Shown one piece after another: positions 33,275 through 41,539 of a DNA stretch of 64,000 nucleotides. Source of the stretch: Bacillota bacterium (lineage in GTDB: Bacteria > Bacillota > Bacilli > Paenibacillales > Paenibacillaceae); NCBI GenBank assembly GCA_023391635.1, contig JAEWAQ010000065.1, positions 1 through 64,000 of the forward strand. Reading direction: 5' to 3'. Both the position numbers and the translations under genes were made by a program. The notes below the pieces were generated by a model. That model ran no database searches, was not told where the DNA came from, and saw only the letters and a list, made by a program, of their open reading frames with translations. Numbering within the stretch: the stretch's first letter is position 1; each line of letters starts with the position of its first letter.

Positions 33275-34975
33275 TTAAGCCCGCTCCGAGATCGGCGCCC
33301 GGCGGCGCAGACGGTAACGCGCGCTTGCTTTCACACCCAGCGTCACGCAGACGTAAGCGACGATAAAACAGGTGGCGAACGTCGCCAGCGCGGAGAAACC
33401 GGCTTCCAGCGTGAACGACTTCACGTCGACGAACGCGGCCTGGCCGCGAACGGTCATGCCGATCCGGGTCAGCATCGTCAAGAGCGACATCAGCACAGCA
33501 TACGCGGCGCTGAACAGGATCGTCTGCCGCTGCGGATCGCCGAACTTCGGGTTCATCCGCATGCCGGCAATGAGCAGAAGCACGACCGGAATAAGCGCGG
33601 ATAACAGCAAATACAAGTGCCATTCCGCGGCGGCACCATCCATGCCGGCGCCCTGGATGCCGCCAAACACGGATACTTCCACCTGCTTGCCCTGACCTGC
33701 AATAAAGTTCGTCATATGAAACAGGTTGCCGTTCGCAATTCCCCATAGGTAGATCGCCAATTGCGGCAGCAGCAGGGCCAGCACCGTCGTCATCGCCCCC
33801 TTCGCCCCGAGCAGAGCGAGCGCGTATACGAGACTCAGGCAGACGCCGCGGACGACCGTCGCCGCCGCCAGACGGACCGGCTCGCTGTAGGGAAGCGCTT
33901 CGCCGCGAATGAGCTTCGCCCACTTGAACCCGCCGAGTCGCAGCAGCGCGCCGGACAGGCTGAAGGCGGCGCCAAGCGCGAATCCGTTCAGCAGCGCGCT
34001 TGCCGGGGAGAAGCCGAAATCGATATTCGCGCTTCCGATTCCGCGCGGCAGATCCAGGGCCGCCGAGAAACCGGACAATTGCGTTAATAGTCCCGACAAC
34101 AACGCGTTCGCCGCGCCGACGATCAGCGACAGCCACACCGCCTGCCTTACCGATACAATGCGCATTCGCCGCGCCGCCACATAGCCTCCGGCCAGGAAAG
34201 CGAGCAGCGGGACGAGCAGCCAGGCATACAGGCCGATCTGGAACTGCATATCGCTCGAAACCAGATTGTTGCCCAGCTGAATATGCGCTTCCGACTTTAC
34301 ATTGTGAACGAGCAGGTACGTTGTCGGAACATCGACAATCTTGAAGTCGGATTCGCCCTGGAATCTGGCAAACGCCGACCATTTGTCCTCCACGAGCCCC
34401 CGGACCTTCTCCGCGACTTGCGCGCCCGCTTTTCCGTTCAGCCGGTCCGGCTTGACCGCTTCCAATTTGTCTTGAACCTTGCCCGCGACCGCTTCTTTGC
34501 CGGAGTCGACGGCCTGATTGAGCGCCGAATTCGCCAGCGAGCTGAGCGCCAGGCACAGCGTCAACGCCAGCATGACGGAGAGGAACGCTCCGAATAACCC
34601 TTGTTTGAAGAACGGACTGACACCGCCTAGAGGTTGCCCATGCGCATCGCTGCCGACAGCGGGGGGAACATCCGCTTCCCCCGCATCTGACGGATGGCCG
34701 GAAGCTTCCGGTTCGACAAACGGCCGGGCGGAGATAGCGTCTTGCTTGCTCTGCTGCAGCACTTGTCCCAGCATGCGATCCCACCCGTCTATCGCCTGCG
34801 ATACCTTCGCAAGCTCAGGATCTGCAATCTGACCGGCCCGAAGCTTGCGATGCGTCAAATTCCCCAGTTCCGCAATCGACTTTTCACGGCTCTCCAAGAG
34901 CCGCACTGCCGTTCTCTCGCGCGCATACAAGCGCTTGATCTTGGAAATGCCGGCAGCCAGAAACCATTTTCCCAA
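33275..34975 (-). CDS. Polytopic membrane protein of unknown function
   Basis: 566 residues; the start is a TTG at 34975 with AGAGG 9 bp upstream. A cytoplasmic, charged N-terminus (about 1-120, with a helical KIKRLYARERTAVRLLESREKSIAELG segment) precedes a membrane segment (GAFLSVMLALTLCLALSSL), an external domain of about 100 residues, and then eight or so further hydrophobic segments (LYAWLLVPLLAFLAGGYVA, AVWLSLIVGAANALLSGLL, LVYALALLGAKGAMTTVLALLLPQL). No recognised motif. Located between the LysR gene and the YHYH protein gene; context gives no firm hint. Confidence 0.8.
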   Translation of the reverse strand: MGKWFLAAGISKIKRLYARERTAVRLLESREKSIAELGNLTHRKLRAGQIADPELAKVSQAIDGWDRMLGQVLQQSKQDAISARPFVEPEASGHPSDAGEADVPPAVGSDAHGQPLGGVSPFFKQGLFGAFLSVMLALTLCLALSSLANSALNQAVDSGKEAVAGKVQDKLEAVKPDRLNGKAGAQVAEKVRGLVEDKWSAFARFQGESDFKIVDVPTTYLLVHNVKSEAHIQLGNNLVSSDMQFQIGLYAWLLVPLLAFLAGGYVAARRMRIVSVRQAVWLSLIVGAANALLSGLLTQLSGFSAALDLPRGIGSANIDFGFSPASALLNGFALGAAFSLSGALLRLGGFKWAKLIRGEALPYSEPVRLAAATVVRGVCLSLVYALALLGAKGAMTTVLALLLPQLAIYLWGIANGNLFHMTNFIAGQGKQVEVSVFGGIQGAGMDGAAAEWHLYLLLSALIPVVLLLIAGMRMNPKFGDPQRQTILFSAAYAVLMSLLTMLTRIGMTVRGQAAFVDVKSFTLEAGFSALATFATCFIVAYVCVTLGVKASARYRLRRRAPISERA

Positions 34976-35015
34976 TCGGATCAGCCTCTTTTCGCGTCAA
35001 GCTTATAGAGATGCG

Positions 35016-36209
35016 CTACTTGCCAAATGCAGCAGGCGTACCTTTGAATGCGCCGATCGTATAAGGATACTCGTACGTCGCATGGTAGTGGTACATGTTG
35101 ACCATTTCCCCATCCCATTCGATCAGGTGGGTGTGGCCGTGGAACGCATCCAGATCGTCGTTCGTAAGCAACTTGCCGTTCTCTCCGTATTTGCCGTAAA
35201 TGCCGAACCCGTCCAACGCATACCCGACCAGCGGAGAATGTTCGCCTGTATCCGGATCGTCAGAGCAGACGGACAAGTTGTGGTAATGATAGCTCCCGCT
35301 CTTCTCCGGATGCCCGTAGCACCCGTCCTGCACTTCATGCGCCACGGCATCCCTGCCCATTTCGTCAAGCCCGTTGAAAACGAGACTGCCTGTCAGCATA
35401 ACGCCGATCGCTCCATGACCAACCGGCGACGGTTTCGCGGCAGCGACGGGATTGACCGGAACGATGAGTTTGAACAGCTGTTCCTTGATCGTGTTCGGAT
35501 TCCGATCGTACGCGTACGCATCGTCGGACGGATCAATCGGGTACTCTCCCGTCGGGTGATCCGGCAATCGATTGCCTGTCAAAACCCGCCTGTCTTCGTT
35601 CAACTCGACCGTCAGTTCCGAATGCCAGGTGACCGAGCCGTCTACGACTGCCTTCCGGGTCATATCGTACGTGCCTTCGCTCTGATTGATCCATTCCCCG
35701 TCTTTGGTTGCTCCCTTTCCGGTGTTCGGCGGGCTGGCCACGAATATGTACCCCTTCTTGGGACCGTCCATCGTATACTTGCCGTCGCCAAGCGGCAATT
35801 TCGTCAAATCCGTTCCGGGGGCGGCGGACTCGGCAGCATTCGCTGACGTGCCGGCATCGGCATGACCATGCTCGTCAGCGTGTGCATGGTCATGGGCGGC
35901 GGGTTCCGTCTGCGCCGGGCTTTCGCCGATCAAGATCGTCCTCGTGTCCGGGTCCCAATCGATCGGCACCTGCAGCGCATCCGACAGGGCGCGCACCGGC
36001 AAGTAAGACGCGCCGTCGATCACAACCGGGTGGATCGGCTGCTGCTGTGTGTTCAAGGGATGCCAATCCTTGCCGTCCAGCTTCATCGCCATATCCGCCG
36101 CAACGGTCGCTTGGACGGTCCGATTGATCCCGGCAGCCGACAGGGCCCCTGCCCCGCAGAAAACGAGGCCAATCACAGCGACAATCAGAATGACTTTGCT
36201 ATTTCTCAT
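35016..36209 (-). CDS. Secreted YHYH-domain protein with stalk domain and His-rich linker
   Basis: 397 residues. Signal peptide (1-25), a copper-amine-oxidase-N-like stalk domain (about 35-95: MKLDGKDWHPL, VVIDGASYLPVRALSDALQV), a histidine-rich linker (HDHAHADEHGHAD, about 105-117), then a YHYH domain: ECH-like QDGCYGHPEKSGSYHYHNLS near residues 290-310, LVGYALDGFGIYG and MYHYHATYEYPYTIGAFKG. The family is unexplored, but its conserved His and Cys residues and the His tract suggest divalent-metal binding outside the cell. No obvious partner in the neighbourhood. Confidence 0.87.
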   Translation of the reverse strand: MRNSKVILIVAVIGLVFCGAGALSAAGINRTVQATVAADMAMKLDGKDWHPLNTQQQPIHPVVIDGASYLPVRALSDALQVPIDWDPDTRTILIGESPAQTEPAAHDHAHADEHGHADAGTSANAAESAAPGTDLTKLPLGDGKYTMDGPKKGYIFVASPPNTGKGATKDGEWINQSEGTYDMTRKAVVDGSVTWHSELTVELNEDRRVLTGNRLPDHPTGEYPIDPSDDAYAYDRNPNTIKEQLFKLIVPVNPVAAAKPSPVGHGAIGVMLTGSLVFNGLDEMGRDAVAHEVQDGCYGHPEKSGSYHYHNLSVCSDDPDTGEHSPLVGYALDGFGIYGKYGENGKLLTNDDLDAFHGHTHLIEWDGEMVNMYHYHATYEYPYTIGAFKGTPAAFGK

Positions 36210-36390
36210 TGTCCATCATCCTTCCATTCCTTGTTCGTCTGGTCGTTTCTGTCGTATTGTATCCTCCCAAGATGTCGAACCGATGTCGGACGGTGCCTGT
36301 GTCCGATATGAAAGAAAGTGGAATCATTCTGACGTGAGATATTGGGCATACGTGGAACGCTCCTTATTCGATTACGCCTCCAAACATACA

Positions 36391-36422
36391 TAAGGCGCGC
36401 ATGACGAATCATGCGCGCCTTA
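36391..36422 (-). terminator. Terminator hairpin after the diguanylate cyclase operon
   Basis: A perfect 14-bp stem (36391-36404 with 36409-36422) with a 4-nt loop. It includes the stop codon of the small ORF. The minus-strand continuation is only moderately T-rich. Confidence 0.75.
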
Positions 36423-36594
36423 TTACTTCCGATTCGCAAGCTGCTTGGCATACGCCGTCGACCTGCTGCAAACAAGCCGGCTTATCCGCCTCCTGGTCCA
36501 ATTCCACGAATATCCGCTTGTGCGGCATTCCATTCACTTCGACAATCCAGCGTTTTCCTTCTTCATCCTGTGCCTGCGTTGCCGGATCATTCAC
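36409..36594 (-). CDS. Small coupled ORF downstream of a diguanylate cyclase
   Basis: 61 residues. The GTG start shares four bases (GTGA) with the stop of the upstream GGDEF gene, and the stop lies in the terminator hairpin, so it fills exactly the space between the two. Composition is protein-like and acidic: GKRWIVEVNGMPHKRIFVELDQEADKPACLQQVDG, with two Cys (CLQQVDGVCQAAC gives three). No known domain was recognised. The upstream RBS is weak, which fits translational coupling. Could be a chance frame. Confidence 0.5.
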   Translation of the reverse strand: MNDPATQAQDEEGKRWIVEVNGMPHKRIFVELDQEADKPACLQQVDGVCQAACESEVIRRA

Positions 36595-38150
36595 TTATCC
36601 GGCTCATTGGGTTCTGTCACCCGGAGATTTGCGTTTCTTCTCTGCCCTTTCACTTGGTACATCGCTTTGTCCGCATGGTTGAGCAGCGCGTCCCCATCCA
36701 GTCCGTCTTCCGGATAGATGCTGACTCCGATGCTCATCTCGATCGTAATCGTATGGCCGTCGTGAACCAATCCGATTTGCGAGAAGGCAACCACCAATTC
36801 GTCCATGACATCCTGCACGGCTTGTTTCGATGGCGCCGGATACAGGAAAAATACGAATTCGTCCCCGCCTAACCTGGCCGCCATCCCCAGTTGACCGACT
36901 TTCTCACGGATCACCTCAGCTGCGAGCTGCAGCACTTCGTCCCCTGCCTGGTGGCCGTATTTGTCGTTGATTTCCTTGAAGCGGTCCAGATCGATCAACA
37001 CGGTTGCCAGCAGCCTCTTATGTTCGGCTGCCGCTTGTATGGCTTCCTCCAATCGATGATAGAAATGTCTTCGATTCGGCAGATGAGTCAGCGAATCATG
37101 ATAGGCCAAATAAGCGATCTCCCGCTGATTGACGTGCTCCGCAGTCACGTCCCTCACGATCAGAATCAGCAATGGTTCGTATTCCACCAGCACGTAGTCG
37201 CCGTCCAAAACGACATCCATCCGATCGTTCCCGATCGACAGGGTCATTTCGCAATCACTGATCGGTTCACGAGCGCGTATGCGAGCAAGGATTGGCTCGT
37301 TCAGCATGGAGAAGATATTGATTTGCTCCAATTTCAGGAAACCGAATAATTGCTTCGCGCTCGGATTGGCATCCTTGACACGGCCTTGCATATCGATCAG
37401 CAAGATTGCCGCCGGGTTCAAGTTGAACAACTTCTCATACCGCTTGTCCGCATGGATCAGAAAGTCGTACTTCTTCATCGTATGTCTCAACAGCAGGCAC
37501 CAGGCAAGACCCCCGTAAATATACGGATAAGGCGGCAAGATGCCTTTGAAATCGATCAATCCGATGCCCAGATTGAAAACAGCCGACACGGCAACGCCTA
37601 AAATAAGCTGATTGTACATGCTCCGGTGATCTTGGGAGCTGGCTCTTGCTTTGCCGATGGACAAAATCCAAACATAGATCACATTGAATACGTTGCTGCC
37701 AATCATCGCAATATAATAGGCTTCGTTATAAACCGGAAGTTTCCATATTCCCGCTTGGTGAAACTCGTTGCCGGAAATCATCTGATCGTTGAACAGCAAA
37801 TTGACGATTACGATGGCGATTGGCGCATAACAAATGTAAGGATAAATGTATTTCGGCATCTTGTGTTCCAGTCGGGACAGCTTGACGAACAAGTGCATGC
37901 CGAAGCCGGTGATGGAGATTCCCGCCGTGCTGAACCAGATGACTGAAATTTGCGGGCTGTAGGCAATTGGAAGTTGATGCCGCACATACTCTTCTATGAA
38001 CATCATGGCGCAACATACGATGATGCCGCTTGCCAGCCAATGTTCGATTCTGCGTCGATTGCGCATCCATACATCCAAGGCCATATAGACAAAGAATAAG
38101 ATCGGGATGAAGTGGGTAATCAGGGGAACAATAACGGCATCTATTCTCAC
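36591..38150 (-). CDS. Membrane diguanylate cyclase (7TM-PAS-GGDEF), copy 1
   Basis: 519 residues. About seven N-terminal membrane segments (1-225), a short PAS-like module (FNLNPAAILLIDMQGRVKDANPSAKQLFGF) and a C-terminal GGDEF domain with HDSLTHLPNRRHF, DLDRFKEINDKYGHQAGDEVL and an intact GGDEF active site near residue 428. It should make c-di-GMP from two GTP. The five-residue-upstream inhibitory I-site (RxxD) is absent; the stretch reads GQLGMAARLGGDEF. It is a paralogue of the gene 54 bp upstream and is followed by an overlapping small ORF. Confidence 0.93.
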   Translation of the reverse strand: MRIDAVIVPLITHFIPILFFVYMALDVWMRNRRRIEHWLASGIIVCCAMMFIEEYVRHQLPIAYSPQISVIWFSTAGISITGFGMHLFVKLSRLEHKMPKYIYPYICYAPIAIVIVNLLFNDQMISGNEFHQAGIWKLPVYNEAYYIAMIGSNVFNVIYVWILSIGKARASSQDHRSMYNQLILGVAVSAVFNLGIGLIDFKGILPPYPYIYGGLAWCLLLRHTMKKYDFLIHADKRYEKLFNLNPAAILLIDMQGRVKDANPSAKQLFGFLKLEQINIFSMLNEPILARIRAREPISDCEMTLSIGNDRMDVVLDGDYVLVEYEPLLILIVRDVTAEHVNQREIAYLAYHDSLTHLPNRRHFYHRLEEAIQAAAEHKRLLATVLIDLDRFKEINDKYGHQAGDEVLQLAAEVIREKVGQLGMAARLGGDEFVFFLYPAPSKQAVQDVMDELVVAFSQIGLVHDGHTITIEMSIGVSIYPEDGLDGDALLNHADKAMYQVKGQRRNANLRVTEPNEPDK

Positions 38151-38204
38151 GCCCGGCTATCCTCCAATACGAATAAAATTAAACCGAACTTCTCTTGCGG
38201 GTGT

Positions 38205-39737
38205 TCATTCGGATTGTCGGCGCTTGATCTTGGCGCGATACATCGCCTTGTCCGCCTGATTTAACAACGTATCTCCCGTTTCTCCATCTTCCGGATAGAA
38301 GCTGGCGCCCAGGCTGATCCCGAACGTCACCGGCTGGCCCTCGCGCAGCATCGTCGCCCGCTCGAACGCTTGCCGTAGCTGCGTCATCTTGTCATAGACG
38401 GCTTGCCTGGAGGACACCGGGTATAGGAAGACGACGAATTCGTCTCCGCCCAGCCTGGCCGCCATTCCCTCGTTACCGACCGCGTCCCGAATGATGTCGG
38501 CTGCAAGCTGCAGCACTTCATCGCCGGCCTGATGTCCGTACTTGTCGTTAATTTCCTTAAAGCGGTCTACATCGATCAAGACGGTTGCCAATTCGCCTGC
38601 TTGACTCGCCGCCGCATCACGGATCGCCTCCTCCAGTTTCAGATGGAAATATCTGCGATTCGGCAGACGCGTCAGCGAATCATGATACGCCAGAAACATG
38701 ATTTCGCGCTGATCGCGCTTCTGCAATGTAATATCTCTCATGATCAGCAAAAGATGGGGCTCATACTCGACCGACAAGTAATCGCCGTCGATGAGCACTT
38801 CCCGCTGTTGTTGCCCGTCACTTCCGAACGGCATCTCGACATGTCGGATCGCTTCTTGCCTCTCGATGCGGCGACGGACATCTTTCGTTAGCAGCGGAAG
38901 AACGTTGCGATCCTCCTGCGCGATCGATTCGAACAACTGTCTGGCGCTCGGATTGGCCTCCTTTACCTGGCCTTGCAGATCCATCAGCACGATCGCTGCA
39001 GGGTTGAGATTGAACAGTTTCTCGTATCGCTTGTCGCTGAAGGTCATAAAATCGTAACGCTTCATCGTATGGCGAAGTATCGCACACCAGAAGATCTCGC
39101 CGTACAAGTAAGGGTAAGGCGGCAGATGGCCTTGAAAATCGATGAGCCCGAATACGGCGACCCATCCTGCCGAGACGGATACGCCGAGAATCAAATAATT
39201 GAATATTTCCCGAAGTTCCCGAGTTGCGGCAGCTCTTTTCCCGAGAAGCAGCGGGACGAGCATGAGCACGTTAACCAGAAGGCTCGCAAGAAGCGTGATG
39301 TAATACGATGTGTTGAACACCGGTACTTTCCAAATGCCCTGCTGCGTAAATTCGGTTACGGACAACATCCGACCGTTCAAAGCGATATTGATCAGGACCA
39401 GAAGCATAGGCAAATAAAACACGTATGGGTACACATACTTGGGCATTCTGAGATCCCATCGCGCAAATTTTACAAACAGATGCCAAGCCAACAACGGGAC
39501 GGCAATCCCGACGCTGCTGAACCAAACAGTAGACAACCATGGGCTATAAGCGATCGGAAGCTGATGTCGGACATACTCTTCCATAAACAGGAGCACGAAG
39601 CATAAGGCGGTAATACCGACGAGGCGGTGCTCGGTCTTGCGCGGATTGCGTATCCAGACGTCGACGCCCATAAAAACAAAGAACAACATCGGAAGCACAT
39701 GGGTAAATAGCGGCAAGATCACGGAGTAAAGGCTCAT
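38205..39737 (-). CDS. Membrane diguanylate cyclase (7TM-PAS-GGDEF), copy 2
   Basis: 510 residues from the ATG at 39737; the frame's earlier start lacks an RBS and breaks the alignment to copy 1. Seven N-terminal membrane segments, PAS-like FNLNPAAIVLMDLQGQVKEANPSARQLF, then GGDEF with HDSLTRLPNRRYF, DVDRFKEINDKYGHQAGDEVL and GGDEF near residue 430. As in copy 1, the I-site RxxD is replaced (GNEGMAARLGGDEF), so product inhibition by that route is unlikely. The two genes are evident tandem duplicates with the same order of domains. A sigma-D-like motif lies upstream (39793-39817). Confidence 0.93.
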   Translation of the reverse strand: MSLYSVILPLFTHVLPMLFFVFMGVDVWIRNPRKTEHRLVGITALCFVLLFMEEYVRHQLPIAYSPWLSTVWFSSVGIAVPLLAWHLFVKFARWDLRMPKYVYPYVFYLPMLLVLINIALNGRMLSVTEFTQQGIWKVPVFNTSYYITLLASLLVNVLMLVPLLLGKRAAATRELREIFNYLILGVSVSAGWVAVFGLIDFQGHLPPYPYLYGEIFWCAILRHTMKRYDFMTFSDKRYEKLFNLNPAAIVLMDLQGQVKEANPSARQLFESIAQEDRNVLPLLTKDVRRRIERQEAIRHVEMPFGSDGQQQREVLIDGDYLSVEYEPHLLLIMRDITLQKRDQREIMFLAYHDSLTRLPNRRYFHLKLEEAIRDAAASQAGELATVLIDVDRFKEINDKYGHQAGDEVLQLAADIIRDAVGNEGMAARLGGDEFVVFLYPVSSRQAVYDKMTQLRQAFERATMLREGQPVTFGISLGASFYPEDGETGDTLLNQADKAMYRAKIKRRQSE

Positions 39738-40065
39738 GCGCTCACATCTTTTCTGCAAGTTAATGTCGAATGCTGCCAAAGCATGAAACCTTATATCGTC
39801 ATTTTAACTGATTTTTACGAAAATGTGTCGAACAAGTTTCAATATCGCCGCTATAACTATTCGCGCTGGTGAAAGCGGTTTACAAGAGTGACAAGTAGAA
39901 ACGACTTCGTCGTCCTTTCAGGGCAGAGAATGTCATCAACAATAAACGGCCCCATATCCGCATGCGGGCAGCGCCGTTTACTCGAGCAACAACTTTTCGA
40001 TTTCCAAAAACAACAGCCCTATGGGCTGTTGTCGGGAAAGGAAGCTATTGCGGTTCAGATGCGCA
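39738..40065. other. Intergenic region between diguanylate cyclase and proS
   Basis: No supported gene. It holds the promoter of the diguanylate cyclases on the right-hand side: minus-strand TAAA (39814-39817) and GACGATAT (39793-39800) resemble a sigma-D promoter, but the spacer is 13 instead of about 15 bp. It also holds the proS terminator at 40005-40032. The remainder shows nothing recognisable. Confidence 0.5.
40005..40032 (-). terminator. Intrinsic terminator of the rpsB-proS operon
   Basis: On the minus strand ACAACAGCCC pairs with GGGCTGTTGT around an ATA loop, followed by TTTT. It lies 34 bp after the proS stop. Confidence 0.92.
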
Positions 40066-41514
40066 TCAATATGCCCGCGCGAACGCGACCGTATGCTGCG
40101 CTGCTTCTTCGCAGACGAGGCAGCGCGTCTTGCGCTCGGCCGGCTCGAATGGGATATTGCGGCTCGTCGCGCCGGTCTCTTCCTTCACTTGCGCTTCGCA
40201 TGCATCGGAGCCGCACCAGCCGGCAAGCGCGAAGCCGCGCGTCTCTTCCAGCTTGGCTTTCAGCTCGTCCAGCGTCTCGACGGAGAAGAAGTGTTCGTCC
40301 ATGAACCCCTTCGCTCGATCAAACATCTCCTCGTGCACCGATTGCAGCATCGCCTTCACTTCCTCGGCGATCCGATCCAGCGGCACTTGCTTCTTCTCAC
40401 CGCTCACGCGGGAGACGAGCACGCAGACACCGTTGTCCAGGTCGCGCGGTCCGAGCTCCAGCCGGATCGGGATGCCGCGCATCTCGTATTCGTTGAACTT
40501 CCAGCCTGGCGATACGTCGGAACGGTCGTCAACCCGGACACGGATGCCTGCCTTCTTCAGTTCGGCATACAGCTCGTCCGTCTTGGCGATCACTTGCTCG
40601 CGCGTCTTCGGCGGCCCGATCGGGATCATCATCACTTGCGTCGGCGCCACCTTCGGCGGCAGCATGAGCCCGCGATCGTCGCCATGCACCATGATCAGCG
40701 CGCCGATCAGCCGCGTGCTGACGCCCCAGGACGTCGTATGGCAGTATTCTTCCTTGTTCTCGCGGCTCAAATATTTGATATCGAAGGCGACGGCGAACTT
40801 GGTGCCCAAGTAGTGCGACGTGCCGGCCTGTACGGCCCGTCCGTCGCGCATCATCGCCTCAATCGAATAGGTATCGATCGCGCCGGCGAACCGCTCGGAC
40901 GGCGTCTTCTGGCCTTTGATGACCGGAATCGCAAGCACGTTCTCCACGAAATCGGTGTAGACGTCCAGCATCGTCATCGTCTCGCGCCGCGCATCCGACT
41001 CGTCTTCATGCGCGGTGTGGCCTTCCTGCCACAGAAACTCGCTCGTGCGCAGGAACGGCAGCGTTCGCTTCTCCCAGCGGACGACGTTCGCCCATTGATT
41101 GATCAACAGCGGCAGATCGCGATAGGAATTAATCCACTTGGCATACATGTGCCCGATCATCGTCTCCGACGTCGGCCGAATAGCCAGCCGCTCTTCAAGC
41201 TTCTCGCCGCCGGCTTCCGTCACCCAAGGCAGCTCGGGATTGAACCCTTCCACATGCTCCTTCTCCTTCTGGAAGAAGCTCTCGGGGATGAACAGCGGGA
41301 AATAGGCATTCCGATGGCCCGTATCCTTGAAGCGCTGGTCGAGCTCGCGCTGCATGTTCTCCCACAGCTCATAGCCGTCGGGCCGGAACACGATGCAGCC
41401 CCGCACCGGCGAATAGTCCATCAGCTCGGCTTTCTTGATCACGTCGATGTACCAGCGGGAGAAGTCTTCTCCCTGCGGCGTAATTTCCGTCACGAATCCT
41501 TTGTCCTTCGACAT
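40066..41514 (-). CDS. proS: Prolyl-tRNA synthetase, short (archaeal/eukaryote-like) type
   Basis: 482 residues, the short ProS type 3 that lacks the bacterial INS editing insertion; the B. subtilis proS at this locus is of the longer bacterial type, as far as I know. Class II motifs: RPDGYELWENMQRELD, AIRPTSETMIGHMYAKWI, RWEKRTLPFLRTSEFLWQEGHTAHED and HTTSWGVSTRLIGALIMVHGDDRGLMLPP, followed by the anticodon-binding domain and a C-terminal zinc-like region (RKTRCLVCEEAAQHTVAFARAY). It charges tRNA-Pro. Last gene of the operon, ending at a terminator. Confidence 0.96.
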   Translation of the reverse strand: MSKDKGFVTEITPQGEDFSRWYIDVIKKAELMDYSPVRGCIVFRPDGYELWENMQRELDQRFKDTGHRNAYFPLFIPESFFQKEKEHVEGFNPELPWVTEAGGEKLEERLAIRPTSETMIGHMYAKWINSYRDLPLLINQWANVVRWEKRTLPFLRTSEFLWQEGHTAHEDESDARRETMTMLDVYTDFVENVLAIPVIKGQKTPSERFAGAIDTYSIEAMMRDGRAVQAGTSHYLGTKFAVAFDIKYLSRENKEEYCHTTSWGVSTRLIGALIMVHGDDRGLMLPPKVAPTQVMMIPIGPPKTREQVIAKTDELYAELKKAGIRVRVDDRSDVSPGWKFNEYEMRGIPIRLELGPRDLDNGVCVLVSRVSGEKKQVPLDRIAEEVKAMLQSVHEEMFDRAKGFMDEHFFSVETLDELKAKLEETRGFALAGWCGSDACEAQVKEETGATSRNIPFEPAERKTRCLVCEEAAQHTVAFARAY

Positions 41515-41539
41515 CTTGTCTTCTACCCCCGACAGCGGC

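Noticed and set aside
33255..34784. A 509-codon frame on the minus strand overlapping the membrane-protein gene
   Set aside because: Arg-, Ala- and Gly-rich low-complexity translation with no domain, whereas the overlapping frame 33275-34975 has clear membrane segments and a good start.
41515..41539. T-box leader for proS
   Set aside because: Only 25 bp separate rseP and proS; there is no room for a T-box.
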